A model generated the notes under the pieces. That model had not been told where the DNA came from, did not search any database, and was given only the letters and a program-made list of their open reading frames with translations. A DNA stretch of 64,000 nucleotides from Sedimenticola_A sp040506895 (lineage in GTDB: Bacteria; Pseudomonadota; Gammaproteobacteria; Chromatiales; Chromatiaceae): contig JBEVVY010000001.1 in assembly GCA_040506895.1 (NCBI GenBank), positions 1,798,001-1,862,000 of the forward strand, written 5' to 3'. Positions 44,363-53,659 of the stretch are shown here, piece after piece; positions within the stretch are counted from its first letter, which is position 1; each line of letters opens with the position of its first letter. The position numbers and the translations under genes were made by a program.

Positions 44363-45198
44363 GTTTGAGCCGGTCATGCCGGCTGTTTGGGATCTCTCGC
44401 CAGAGTGTCTACCAGTGGATCAGGCGTCAGCGCCAGAGACAGGAGGATCTGAGGCCGGTCATGGCCTTGGTGCTGGAGTTGCGTCGGCGACTTCCCCGGC
44501 TGGGAACCCGCAAGCTCTATTACTTGCTCAAGCCCCGATTTGAAGAGCTAGGAATCAAACTCGGTCGTGATGGGTTATTTGATTATCTGCGTCAGCACAA
44601 CTTGCTGATAAGAGCGCGGCGCAGCTATACCAAAACAACAAACAGCCGTCATTGGATGAAAAAACACCCTAATCTTTTGAAAGATATGGAGATATGTAGA
44701 GCGGAGCAAGTCTTTGTCAGTGACATTACCTATCTTGAGAGTGAGCAGGGAGTCCATTATTTATCGCTAGTGACAGATGCCTACTCTCGAAAAATCATGG
44801 GTTATGAGCTGAGCCATGACCTGAAAGCGCACAGCACGGTTAAAGCATTACGCCAATCGGTAGTATGCCGAAGAACCCACAAAGAGCTGGTTCATCACTC
44901 AGATCGTGGCATACAGTATTGCTCAGAGCCCTACCAGCAGGCGCTGCGTGAAAATGGCATTAGGCCATCGATGACCGATGGTTATGATTGTTATCAAAAT
45001 GCCCTGGCAGAGCGGGTAAATGGAATATTGAAGCAGGAATTTTTGATCTATCGCTGCAAGACGTTCGAAGAGTTGCGCAGGTTAGTGGCAGAGTCGATAG
45101 ATGCCTACAACCGTATCAGGCCGCACTTGAGCCTGGGGATGCAAACGCCTGAACAAGTGCATGAAAAAGCCAGCTGCCCGAGGCAGCTGGCTGTGTAA
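44359..45198 (+). CDS. IS3-family transposase OrfB (DDE integrase domain)
   Basis: The catalytic part of the transposase, 279 residues, starting GTG at 44359 with a 4-nt overlap (GTGA) with orfA. The DDE residues lie in VSDITYLES, HHSDRGIQYCS and NALAERVNGILKQEF. An N-terminal HTH-like region (GISRQSVYQWI) and the RRLPRLGTRKLYYLL stretch typical of IS3 OrfB precede the core. The frame is intact. It may be made as an OrfAB fusion by frameshifting, or by translational coupling at the overlap. Confidence 0.93.
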   Translation: MSLSRSCRLFGISRQSVYQWIRRQRQRQEDLRPVMALVLELRRRLPRLGTRKLYYLLKPRFEELGIKLGRDGLFDYLRQHNLLIRARRSYTKTTNSRHWMKKHPNLLKDMEICRAEQVFVSDITYLESEQGVHYLSLVTDAYSRKIMGYELSHDLKAHSTVKALRQSVVCRRTHKELVHHSDRGIQYCSEPYQQALRENGIRPSMTDGYDCYQNALAERVNGILKQEFLIYRCKTFEELRRLVAESIDAYNRIRPHLSLGMQTPEQVHEKASCPRQLAV

Positions 45199-45257
45199 AA
45201 AAACGTCAACGTATTTTAGGACGGGACAAGGCCACTTTTCTTTCTAAAGGACAGGCC

Positions 45258-45428
45258 TCACTTGAAAACGCAATGCTTGGCGAAGTCACCCGCCTCGTTT
45301 GCGCTCCACTCCCCTTTCGGCTTCTCCTTCATCTGGTTGCACCATTTTTCGGATCCGACCTCCGGTGCGCAACCGGATACCAGCAGGGCGAAGCCAGCCA
45401 GCAGAGTGGCAATAGCGATCTTCTTCAT
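45258..45428 (-). CDS. DUF3012 small lipoprotein
   Basis: A 56-residue lipoprotein starting MKKIAIATLLAGFALLVSGC, with lipobox VSGC. The short mature part has the DUF3012 pattern CAPEVGSEKWCNQMKEKP and ends AKHCVFK. Two further cysteines could form a disulfide. Function is unknown. The ATG at 45428 was chosen over one five codons upstream because it begins the signal peptide directly. It follows purL by 30 nt, so it probably shares that transcript, which would end at the terminator beyond the inserted IS. Confidence 0.85.
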   Translation of the reverse strand: MKKIAIATLLAGFALLVSGCAPEVGSEKWCNQMKEKPKGEWSANEAGDFAKHCVFK

Positions 45429-45458
45429 TCTTGTTTCCTCCATCTTCTCATCAAACCA

Positions 45459-48400
45459 TCAGCCGACCCAGTGGCGGCCGTTGCGGAACAGTCTCAGCCA
45501 GGGGCCGTCCGAGCCCCACTCCTCGGGATGCCAGGAGTTCTGCACACTCCTGACCACACGTTCCGGATGGGGCATCATGATCGTCACCCTGCCATCTTCA
45601 CTGGTGAGACCGGTGATCCCCTCGGGTGACCCGTTGGGGTTGGCGGGGTAGCGTGTTGCGACCTGGCCGTCATTCTCGACATAGCGCAGGGCGACGAGTT
45701 GACGTGCATCCTCCAGGTGGCCGGCATCACGGAACTCGGCGCGGCCCTCGCCATGGGCCACCGCGATAGGCAGCCTGGAGCCCTCCATACCCTGCAGCAG
45801 CACCGAGGGAGAGGATTCGATCTCAACCGAGACAAAGCGCGCCTCGAACTGCTCGGAGCGGTTGCGCACGAAGTGAGGCCAGTGCTCGGCTCCGGGAATC
45901 AACTCATGCAGATTGGAGAGCATCTGGCAGCCGTTGCATATACCCAGGGCAAAGGTGTCCTGCCGGTTGAAGAACTGTTCGAACTGCTCACGCGCACGGC
46001 CGTTGAAGAGGATCGACTTGGCCCAGCCCTCGCCGGCCCCCAGCACGTCACCGTAGGAGAATCCGCCACAGGCCACCAGCCCCTTGAAGCGGTCAAGCTC
46101 GACCCTGCCCTCGATGATGTCCGACATATGCACGTCGACAGACTCGAAACCGGAACGGTGGAAGGCGTTGGCCATCTCGATCTGACCGTTGACCCCCTGC
46201 TCACGCAGGATCGCCATGGCAGGACGTACACCGCTGTTGATCATGGGCGCAGCCACGTTCTCTTCAGGGTCGAAGCCCAGCTGCACCTGCATGCCGGGGT
46301 CGGTGGTATCGGCGATACGCTCGAACTCCTCGGCCGCGCAATCCGGGTTGTCGCGCAGGGCCTGCATCTCGCGGGTTGTCTCGGACCAGGCCTGCTGCAG
46401 CTCGATACGACCCATGTTGAACAGCTCGTTGCGACCACGGGTGACAACGATGCGATCTTCCGGGTTGAGTTCACCGATAACATGGCTGTGGTGGCCGAGA
46501 CCGTTATCCTTCAGCTGTTTCAGCACCTCGTCGGTATCGCTGTGACGCACCTGGATAACCGCACCCAGCTCTTCGCTGAACAGCACAGCCAACTCATTCT
46601 CACCCAGGTCATCGATCCGGATATTGACACCGCAGTGACCGGCAAAAGCCATCTCGGCCAGGGTGGTGAACAGGCCGCCGTCGGAGCGGTCGTGGTAAGC
46701 CAGGAGCTTATCCTCGGCATTGAGGCCCTGGATGGTATCGAAAAAGCGCTTCAGCATGGCAGGATCATCGAGGTTCGGCCCGCGACGCCCCATCTGCCCG
46801 TAGACCTGGGACAGAGCGGAGGCACCGAGACGGTTGGCCCCCTTGCCGAGATCGATCAGCACCAGGTCGGTATCACCCTTGTCGGTGCGCAGCTGTGGCG
46901 TCAGGGTACGGCGCACATCGCTCACCGGGGCAAAACCGGAGATGATCAGGGAGAGCGGCGAGCTCATCACCCGGTCCTCGCCATCCTGCTGCCAGACGGT
47001 CTTCATGGACATGGAGTCCTTGCCAACGGGGATGGAGATATCGAGCTCCGGACAGAGCTCCATACCCACCGCCTTGACGGTCTCGTAGAGCTTGGCATCC
47101 TCACCGGTGTATCCCGCCGCCGCCATCCAGTTGGCCGAGAGCTTGATATCACCCATCTTCCCGATCGCCGCAGCAGCCAGGTTGGTGATGGTCTCACCCA
47201 CCGCCATGCGGCCTGATGCCGGCGCATCGATAAGAGCGAGCGGGGTGCGCTCACCCATGGCCATCGCCTCGCCGTAGTAACCGACATAATCGGAGAGAGT
47301 GACCGCCAGGTCCGCCACCGGCACCTGCCAGGGCCCCACCATCTGGTCCCGGGCCACCTGGCCGGTGATGGAACGGTCACCGATGCTGATCAGGAATGTC
47401 TTGTTCGCCACCGTGGGCAGGCGCAGCACCCGCAGTGCAGCCTCCTTCAGATCCACACCGGTAAAATCGAGTTCCGGTTTGTGGAAGGGCCGGTGCTTCA
47501 CATCCCGCAACATGCGCGGTGGCTTGCCGAACAGCAGCGGCATCGGCATGTCGATGGGATTGTTCTCGAAGTGGGCATCGCCCAGGATCAGGTGCTCTTC
47601 ATCGGTCGCCTCACCCACGATGGCATAGGGGCAGCGCTCGCGCTCGCAGATCTGCTGGAAAGTCTCCAGTTTCTCCGCGTCAACAGCCATCACGTAGCGC
47701 TCCTGGGACTCGTTGCACCAGATCTCCATGGGTGACATGCCGGGTTCGTCATTGGGCACGTTGCGCAGTTCGAAACGTCCACCCTTGCCGGCGTCGTGCA
47801 CCAGCTCGGGCAGCGCATTGGATAGCCCGCCGGCGCCCACATCGTGGATAAAGAGAACCGGGTTGTCATCGCCACGGGCCCAGCAGCGGTCGATCACCTC
47901 CTGGCAGCGCCGCTCCATCTCGGGGTTGGAGCGCTGCACAGAGGCGAAGTCGAGATCCTCTGCAGAGGTGCCGCTGGCCATGGACGATGCGGCACCGCCC
48001 CCGAGGCCGATAAGCATGGCCGGTCCACCCAACACCACCAGGGGTGAGCCCGCGGGAAACTCGGTCTTCTCGATATGCTCTTCGCGGATATTGCCCAGGC
48101 CGCCGGCGAGCATGATCGGTTTATGGTAACCGCGCAGCTCTTCGCCATCGGGACCCGGCACCTTCTGTTCGTAGGTGCGGAAATAGCCGCACAGGTTGGG
48201 ACGGCCGAACTCGTTGTTGAAGGAGGCGCCACCGATGGGCCCCTCCAGCATGATGTCCAGTGCGGATACGATGCGCGACGGCTTGCCGAAGTCCTGTTCC
48301 CAGGGCTGCTCCGCACCGGGAATACGCAGGTTTGATACCGAGAAGCCGGTGAGACCCGCCTTGGGCTTGGAGCCTTTACCGGTAGCTCCCTCGTCGCGGA

Positions 48401-49349
48401 TCTCGCCTCCGGAGCCGGTGGCCGCGCCGGGATCGGGGGAGATGGCGGTGGGATGGTTGTGGGTCTCCACCTTCATCAGGATATGGATGTTCTCACGGCT
48501 GTAGCCGTAAGCGTGATCGCCTGGCCCGGGGATGAAACGTTCACCCTCGTGGCCGCTCATCACCGCGGCGTTGTCCTTGTAGGCGGAGAGGACGTTCTCG
48601 GGCGACTTGTCGGTGGTGTTGCGAATCATCTTGAACAGGGAGCGTTCCTGGGGCTTGCCGTCGATGATCCAGTCGGCATTGAAGATCTTGTGTCTGCAAT
48701 GCTCGGAGTTGGCCTGGGCGAACATCATCAGCTCCACGTCCGTGGGGTTACGCCCCAGGCCCTGGAAGCTCTCCACCAGGTAGTCGATCTCGTCATCGGA
48801 GAGGGCCAGCCCAAGATCCGAATTGGCCTGCTCCAGTGCCGGCTTGCCGCCATCCACCACGTCCACCGTGGTGAAGGGTGCCGGCCGGGCATGGCTGAAG
48901 AGGCAGGCCGCCTCTTCGAAATCGCTGAAGACCGCTTCGGTCATGCGGTCGTGCAACACCGAACGGGCCGCCTCGATCTCCCCGGATGCCAGCGCATCGC
49001 CGTCGGGAACCAGGTAGTAGGCCACACCCCGCTCCAGGCGCTCGATTTTCGAGAGACCGCAATTGTGGGCGATATCCGTCGCCTTGGTCGACCAGGGGGA
49101 GATGGTTCCGGGACGGGGAACCACCAGCAGCAGGGTACCCTCCGGTTCGTGCTCCTCCAGGTGGGGACCATACCTCAGCACCCGGTCCAGAACAGCTGAC
49201 TCATCATCGGTCAGTGACTGTTCCAGTTCAGCGAAATGCATGAACTCCGCGTAGAGACTGACCGGCCGGCCTAGGACCTCGGCCAGGCGACGCTGGAGTT
49301 TCTGGAGACGGAAATCTGAAAGGGCGGGGGCACCACGGAGACTGAGCAT
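45459..49349 (-). CDS. purL: Phosphoribosylformylglycinamidine synthase
   Basis: The large single-chain enzyme of purine synthesis, converting FGAR, glutamine and ATP to FGAM. At 1296 residues it has the length of E. coli PurL (1295). The N-terminal domain, linker and synthetase domains (with VETHNHPTAISP, GATGSGGEIRDEGATG and HDVGAGGLSNALPEL) are followed by a glutaminase domain with the catalytic Cys in ALGICNGCQML (about residue 1136) and PHPERV near the end. No frameshift is seen. The start ATG at 49349 gives the family N terminus MLSLRGAPALS. Confidence 0.98.
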   Translation of the reverse strand: MLSLRGAPALSDFRLQKLQRRLAEVLGRPVSLYAEFMHFAELEQSLTDDESAVLDRVLRYGPHLEEHEPEGTLLLVVPRPGTISPWSTKATDIAHNCGLSKIERLERGVAYYLVPDGDALASGEIEAARSVLHDRMTEAVFSDFEEAACLFSHARPAPFTTVDVVDGGKPALEQANSDLGLALSDDEIDYLVESFQGLGRNPTDVELMMFAQANSEHCRHKIFNADWIIDGKPQERSLFKMIRNTTDKSPENVLSAYKDNAAVMSGHEGERFIPGPGDHAYGYSRENIHILMKVETHNHPTAISPDPGAATGSGGEIRDEGATGKGSKPKAGLTGFSVSNLRIPGAEQPWEQDFGKPSRIVSALDIMLEGPIGGASFNNEFGRPNLCGYFRTYEQKVPGPDGEELRGYHKPIMLAGGLGNIREEHIEKTEFPAGSPLVVLGGPAMLIGLGGGAASSMASGTSAEDLDFASVQRSNPEMERRCQEVIDRCWARGDDNPVLFIHDVGAGGLSNALPELVHDAGKGGRFELRNVPNDEPGMSPMEIWCNESQERYVMAVDAEKLETFQQICERERCPYAIVGEATDEEHLILGDAHFENNPIDMPMPLLFGKPPRMLRDVKHRPFHKPELDFTGVDLKEAALRVLRLPTVANKTFLISIGDRSITGQVARDQMVGPWQVPVADLAVTLSDYVGYYGEAMAMGERTPLALIDAPASGRMAVGETITNLAAAAIGKMGDIKLSANWMAAAGYTGEDAKLYETVKAVGMELCPELDISIPVGKDSMSMKTVWQQDGEDRVMSSPLSLIISGFAPVSDVRRTLTPQLRTDKGDTDLVLIDLGKGANRLGASALSQVYGQMGRRGPNLDDPAMLKRFFDTIQGLNAEDKLLAYHDRSDGGLFTTLAEMAFAGHCGVNIRIDDLGENELAVLFSEELGAVIQVRHSDTDEVLKQLKDNGLGHHSHVIGELNPEDRIVVTRGRNELFNMGRIELQQAWSETTREMQALRDNPDCAAEEFERIADTTDPGMQVQLGFDPEENVAAPMINSGVRPAMAILREQGVNGQIEMANAFHRSGFESVDVHMSDIIEGRVELDRFKGLVACGGFSYGDVLGAGEGWAKSILFNGRAREQFEQFFNRQDTFALGICNGCQMLSNLHELIPGAEHWPHFVRNRSEQFEARFVSVEIESSPSVLLQGMEGSRLPIAVAHGEGRAEFRDAGHLEDARQLVALRYVENDGQVATRYPANPNGSPEGITGLTSEDGRVTIMMPHPERVVRSVQNSWHPEEWGSDGPWLRLFRNGRHWVG

Positions 49350-49428
49350 CGTTTACCTTGTTGGATAAGCGGAAAAACAGAGGCGTAATGATACTCCAAG
49401 CGGCGATGAAATGCCGCCAGAAAAACGT

Positions 49429-51060
49429 TCAGGAACCGCTGATGCGGAACTGGGCGAGCAGTCTGTGCAGCTCCGCGCCCATGGTGAGGATTTCACTGCT
49501 GATCTTGCTGGTCTCGCGGGCCGTCTCCGAGGTCTTCCTTGCCTCCTCGGCCACCTCCGAAATGTTTCTGTTAACTGCCTCGCACACCTCGCTCTGATTG
49601 ATGGCGGCATCGGCGATTTCACTGCTCTTCAGGCTGATATCGCTGACCGTGCTGGTGATGGCGTGGAGCGAACGGCCCGCACCGGCCGCCAGTTCAGCCC
49701 CCTCCCCAGCCTGGATACAGCCATGCTCCATGGCGGATACGGCTGCCGAGGCGCGCTCCTGCAGGCGGCTCACCATATCCTGGATCTCCTCGGTGGACTC
49801 CTGGGTACGCTGCGCCAGGGAGCGCACCTCGTCGGCCACCACCGCAAAGCCCCTGCCCTGCTCGCCGGCCCTGGCCGCCTCGATGGCGGCATTCAACGCG
49901 AGCAGGTTGGTCTGCTCGGCTATCCCACGGATCACATCGAGCACGGTACCGATATTCTGGCTCTCACCATAGAGTTCGCGGGTCACCTCGGCGCCGTCGT
50001 TGATCTCCCTGGACAGCTCCTGCACCGCGGTAATCGAGTTCTGTACCACCGACACACCCTCGCCGGCCTCGTGATCCGCATCCCGGGTGGAGCCGGCGGT
50101 CTCACCGGCACTCACGGCCACCTGGCGAGCCGTTGTGGCCAGGTCACTGACCGCCTTGGCGGCATGTTCAACCTCGGCCTGCTGGTGACTGGCTCCCCTG
50201 TTGGTGGTATTGGCCAGCTCGACCAGCTTGCTGGCTGCCGACTCCATGGCAGCCACCGAGCGCACCACTTCCGTCACCAGGCCCTCGACCTTGGAGACGA
50301 AAATATTGAACGCCTCGGCAAACTGGGCAATTTCACGATCCGCATTGGTATCCAGCCTGCGGGTCAGATCACCGTCACCATGGGAGATCTCCTGCATCGC
50401 ATCGACGGCGGACTCCACCGGGCGCAGGACGGAGAGCCGCGTCAACTGGATCAGCACGACGATCACCAGGCCGCCGATTGCGGTGATCCAGATCATCCAC
50501 TGCACGGCACTGTCGATCTCTTCATCCAGCTCGTCGGCCTCCTGCAGGGTGAGTTGCCGGTAGTGCTGTTCGAGTACCTCGAGGCCGGCAATGGCAGGCT
50601 TGTCGTCGATCTTGACGACCTTGTCGATCATCTCGGGGGTCTTCCCCGCCGCCACCATCTCCCGGGCAATCGGAATCATGCTGAAATAGGACTCGAACAC
50701 CTGCTCGACACTTGCCAGCGCCTCGAACTCCTGCCGTGACAGGCTTGCCAGCTCGCGGTAATCGGAGAACTGGCTGCGTGAAACCGCCATGTTCTTGTCC
50801 AGCCATTCAAGGTACTTGTCTTGCCCGCGCAGGACGTAGTTCTTGAAGTTGTGGATCGCACCGCCATAGCCGAAATTCTTGCGTATACCCATCAGCAGTA
50901 CCTCACGCTTCTCCACGTGGGAGCGGTACTCCTTGAAATCGGCACTCATGGGCGTCAGGGTCATGTAGACAAACCCCAGAACCCCCACACCGAGCAACAT
51001 GAGCACGAACAGCAGCAGGTAGAATTTCAGGCTGAGAGACAAGCGTCTTGTCATATCCAT
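49429..51060 (-). CDS. Methyl-accepting chemotaxis protein
   Basis: A 543-residue chemoreceptor distinct from the one at 41977. It has a membrane helix (about 11-33), an extracytoplasmic helical sensor (about 34-185, with GYGGAIHNFKNYVLRGQDKY), a second helix (about 187-207), HAMP (about 210-262) and a signalling domain with IAEQTNLLALNAAIEAARAG and GRGFAVVADEVRSLAQRT at the tip. The HNFKNYVLRG stretch occurs in sensors of several chemoreceptors. No ligand can be assigned. The gene stands alone upstream of purL on the same strand, 79 nt away. Confidence 0.93.
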   Translation of the reverse strand: MDMTRRLSLSLKFYLLLFVLMLLGVGVLGFVYMTLTPMSADFKEYRSHVEKREVLLMGIRKNFGYGGAIHNFKNYVLRGQDKYLEWLDKNMAVSRSQFSDYRELASLSRQEFEALASVEQVFESYFSMIPIAREMVAAGKTPEMIDKVVKIDDKPAIAGLEVLEQHYRQLTLQEADELDEEIDSAVQWMIWITAIGGLVIVVLIQLTRLSVLRPVESAVDAMQEISHGDGDLTRRLDTNADREIAQFAEAFNIFVSKVEGLVTEVVRSVAAMESAASKLVELANTTNRGASHQQAEVEHAAKAVSDLATTARQVAVSAGETAGSTRDADHEAGEGVSVVQNSITAVQELSREINDGAEVTRELYGESQNIGTVLDVIRGIAEQTNLLALNAAIEAARAGEQGRGFAVVADEVRSLAQRTQESTEEIQDMVSRLQERASAAVSAMEHGCIQAGEGAELAAGAGRSLHAITSTVSDISLKSSEIADAAINQSEVCEAVNRNISEVAEEARKTSETARETSKISSEILTMGAELHRLLAQFRISGS

Positions 51061-51172
51061 CTCCAGGAGGGACCGATCGCCTGGGTGTGAACGGCAGTCA
51101 GGGCCCGAGGGCTCACATCAGTATCATCGGCAGCATCCTGCGCCGCTTTAGAAGTTATCTTCCCTTACTTTT

Positions 51173-51580
51173 TTACAGGAAATCGATTTGCCGTCTGTGA
51201 TAAAGGGAATAATAGCGGACCCTGGCGGGTGCGTGGGCAATCCAGCCGGATATGACCACCACGAGAATGAACAGCAGCAGCTTCGAATCCGGCAACCAGA
51301 AGGCCATGGCCAGCAACAACAGCTTGAGCAGAATCATCTGCCCCCGCAGCTGAACCAGCCATATGCCATTGGCGTAGACGGAGATCAGTACCAGGGCGAA
51401 ACCAGTGGCAAGGGTCAGTTGCAGGTAGAGTCGCCAGGTATCGTCGGCAGCGGCGTAGAGGAAGCCGGCCCCCAGCCCCGCCATCCCCACCAGGTGCAGG
51501 GTACGCAGAAAGACATTGAGCCAGCGCTCGCCCGGAACGATCCTCGATTGCCGGGGAAAGAGTATCGACCTGGGCGCCAT
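51173..51580 (-). CDS. Four-helix membrane protein of unknown function
   Basis: A 135-residue protein with four hydrophobic stretches (about 27-43, 50-69, 78-98 and 100-115) and a basic C terminus (ARVRYYSLYHRRQIDFL). I do not recognise a family. The ATG at 51580 was preferred because an AGGA lies 7 nt upstream. The frame also opens at a TTG one codon earlier. It lies 30 nt downstream of the metallo-beta-lactamase-fold gene and probably belongs to the same operon. Confidence 0.7.
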   Translation of the reverse strand: MAPRSILFPRQSRIVPGERWLNVFLRTLHLVGMAGLGAGFLYAAADDTWRLYLQLTLATGFALVLISVYANGIWLVQLRGQMILLKLLLLAMAFWLPDSKLLLFILVVVISGWIAHAPARVRYYSLYHRRQIDFL

Positions 51581-51610
51581 CAATGCATCCTGTTGTGATG
51601 GGTCACGGCA

Positions 51611-52372
51611 TCAGACATCGAACCAGCCGGTGACACTGTCCTGTGCAGCCAATGAGAGTCTCCCCTCCATCTCCGGCGCAGCCTCCAGCAGCGCCTCCCT
51701 GACCAACTCCGGCAGATTGTTCTTTTCGCTCATGTGGGCCGCGACCAGGTTCCTGAGGCGACCGGTCTCCAGCTGGGCGAGCAGTCCGGCGGCCTGGGCG
51801 TTGCTCATGTGCCCGTAGTTGCCACCCACCCTGCGCTGCAGGGCCGGGGGATAGGGGCCGTTTCTGAGCATCCCCTGGTCATGATTGCACTCGAGCAGCA
51901 GGGAATCCGACGGTGCCAGCACCTCAACGATATGGGGCGTCACCATGCCGGTATCGGTCAACACACCCAGCCGGCCCGCTTGTGTCCTGAACAGGAACTG
52001 CACAGGCTCTCCGGCATCGTGGGGAACGGTAAAGGGGGTGACCTGGATATCTCCTACCTGAAAATCACCCTGGTGACTGTGAAAAAGGTGCACTTCAGGC
52101 AGTTCACCACAGCGGCCTTTTCGATAGGTGCCATGGCTCAGCCAGACCGGGAGCCCGTAACGACGGGCCATGGCCCCGACCCCACGGATATGGTCCTGGT
52201 GTTCATGGGTAACGAGGATGCCATCAAGGGTATCGGCCGCCACATCCAGCGAGGCCAGGCGCCGCTCGATCTCCTTGGCGGCAAAACCGCAGTCCAGCAG
52301 CAGTCGGCAGTTATCAGACTCTATCAGTGTCGCGTTTCCGCGACTGCCGCTGCCCAGCAAGGCAAAGCGCAT
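51611..52372 (-). CDS. Metallo-beta-lactamase-fold hydrolase, YycJ/WalJ-like
   Basis: A 253-residue metallohydrolase opening MRFALLGSGSRGNATLI, the start typical of the YycJ group. The metal motif is THEHQDHIRG (about 54-63), with further ligands in VPHDAGEP and TDTG. Relatives such as Bacillus YycJ act as DNA exonucleases. Here activity is inferred from family only. In gammaproteobacteria this gene often follows bamC, as here (39 nt). Confidence 0.87.
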   Translation of the reverse strand: MRFALLGSGSRGNATLIESDNCRLLLDCGFAAKEIERRLASLDVAADTLDGILVTHEHQDHIRGVGAMARRYGLPVWLSHGTYRKGRCGELPEVHLFHSHQGDFQVGDIQVTPFTVPHDAGEPVQFLFRTQAGRLGVLTDTGMVTPHIVEVLAPSDSLLLECNHDQGMLRNGPYPPALQRRVGGNYGHMSNAQAAGLLAQLETGRLRNLVAAHMSEKNNLPELVREALLEAAPEMEGRLSLAAQDSVTGWFDV

Positions 52373-52411
52373 GTCAGGACTCCAGGAGGAGCAGGGGCCC
52401 CGCCCTCACCG

Positions 52412-53566
52412 CTATTTTATCTGCTCATTGAGCAAGGTGAGGATACGCAGTGCCGTCTCGGAATTATCCCTTACACCCTCTTTGTCCAGTACCACGACCT
52501 GGGTCCGCGGGCCATCCGCATTGAGGCTGACCTGGTACTGTCCCTCTTTATTGATATCCTTGTCACTGTCCCGCCAGAAGGCGAGTTTTTCCAGCAGACC
52601 GGGCTCTTCCACATCCTTCAGCGGATCGTTGTAGCGGACATAGTAGACACCCTTGGTGCGGTCCCGGTCCTCTACGGCAAAACCAACACGGTCCAGGGCG
52701 ACACCGGTGAGACGCCAGGCCCGTGAAAAGCCTTCATCGATCAGCAGGGCCACCGCGTTACTGCTGCGCCTGAGCTGGGAGCGCTGCTTGATATCACCAC
52801 GCCGGGCCAGGGAGCGGCTCGCCTCCTGGTCGGACACGCCCATGTAGACCATAAGCCGTCTCAGCATCTCCGCCTCCAGGCCGTGGTCCGTCGGGCGCGG
52901 GTTCCACACTGCCCGCTCCACCTTGCCGTCGGTCGAGAGAATAGTCTCCTCCATACCGCGGTGCGTCAGGTAGAGCTCGGTTTTGCCGGTACCGTTGACC
53001 GGTTCGATACGGATACGGAACTGGTCCCGGGTGGAGGCGGAATAGGCCCCTTCAAAGATCCTGCGTATCGCATCGGTGATGAAATCGTTCTTGATATCGG
53101 CAGTATTCTCCAGCCAGTCGGTCAGCATGATACCGACAGTGGGGTCCTGTTCCGCGAGGAGGATGCCGTTGTCCTGCCAGAAACTGACGGTTTTGAACCA
53201 TACATCCTCGGCAGATCCATTGATCACCAGCCAGCGCTGGTCGGCATCACGCATGACCTCGATATTCTCGATCTCAGGAAGCACGTTGACCTGTCTCGCG
53301 GTACGACCCTGTACCCGCTCCTTCTCCATGAAACCGGAGAGCGTGGAAGAGCTGCTGCGCTGGGCATCGGGAATCACCAGCTCGTCGCTGATGGAACTGC
53401 GGGTCAGATCGGGGGGAACTTCCAGGTCATTTTCAGCCTGCCTGGATTTTTTGTACTCCACCTTCTTGTCAGGCAGAACATCATCCACCTGGGGAAGGGA
53501 GTCGCAACCGGCAAGGCCAGCCATTACAAGAGAGGCGATGAACAACTTCAGGGAATTTCTATACAT
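52412..53566 (-). CDS. bamC: Outer-membrane assembly lipoprotein BamC
   Basis: A lipoprotein of the BAM complex that inserts beta-barrel proteins in the outer membrane. The signal MYRNSLKLFIASLVMAGLAG ends with Cys-Asp (lipobox LAGC). The unstructured N-terminal segment (about 20-90, with PDKKVEYKKSR and LEVPPDLT), which in E. coli binds BamD, is followed by two helix-grip domains. The start is ATG at 53566; a GTG two codons upstream is possible. dapA lies 93 nt upstream in the same direction, the order seen in E. coli. Length of 384 residues is slightly longer than in E. coli. Confidence 0.93.
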   Translation of the reverse strand: MYRNSLKLFIASLVMAGLAGCDSLPQVDDVLPDKKVEYKKSRQAENDLEVPPDLTRSSISDELVIPDAQRSSSSTLSGFMEKERVQGRTARQVNVLPEIENIEVMRDADQRWLVINGSAEDVWFKTVSFWQDNGILLAEQDPTVGIMLTDWLENTADIKNDFITDAIRRIFEGAYSASTRDQFRIRIEPVNGTGKTELYLTHRGMEETILSTDGKVERAVWNPRPTDHGLEAEMLRRLMVYMGVSDQEASRSLARRGDIKQRSQLRRSSNAVALLIDEGFSRAWRLTGVALDRVGFAVEDRDRTKGVYYVRYNDPLKDVEEPGLLEKLAFWRDSDKDINKEGQYQVSLNADGPRTQVVVLDKEGVRDNSETALRILTLLNEQIK

Positions 53567-53659
53567 TAACACTTAGCCTGTGATCTTTGGTTCCGGCCCG
53601 TCTCCAGCATGCAGATGCAGAGCCAGGTCCCTTTTTCGACCGTGATATCCGGAAAAGTT

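Larger units (their letters stand above)
43929..45228 (+). mobile_element. IS3-family insertion sequence, 1300 bp, complete
   Basis: Terminal inverted repeats of about 21 bp start TGTCCCGTCCT (43929) and end AGGACGGGACA (45228), with 2 mismatches. The flanks carry a 3-bp target duplication AGG (43926-43928 and 45229-45231). Two frames, orfA and orfB, overlap by 4 nt, and a slippery A_AAA_AAG is at 44311-44317. Both frames are intact. The sequence differs from the IS at 111-1368, so this is a separate IS type. Confidence 0.95.

Noticed and set aside
45699..47216. 505-residue plus-strand ORF opposite purL
   Set aside because: PurL is full length with its catalytic motifs on the other strand. 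The antisense product has no recognisable family.
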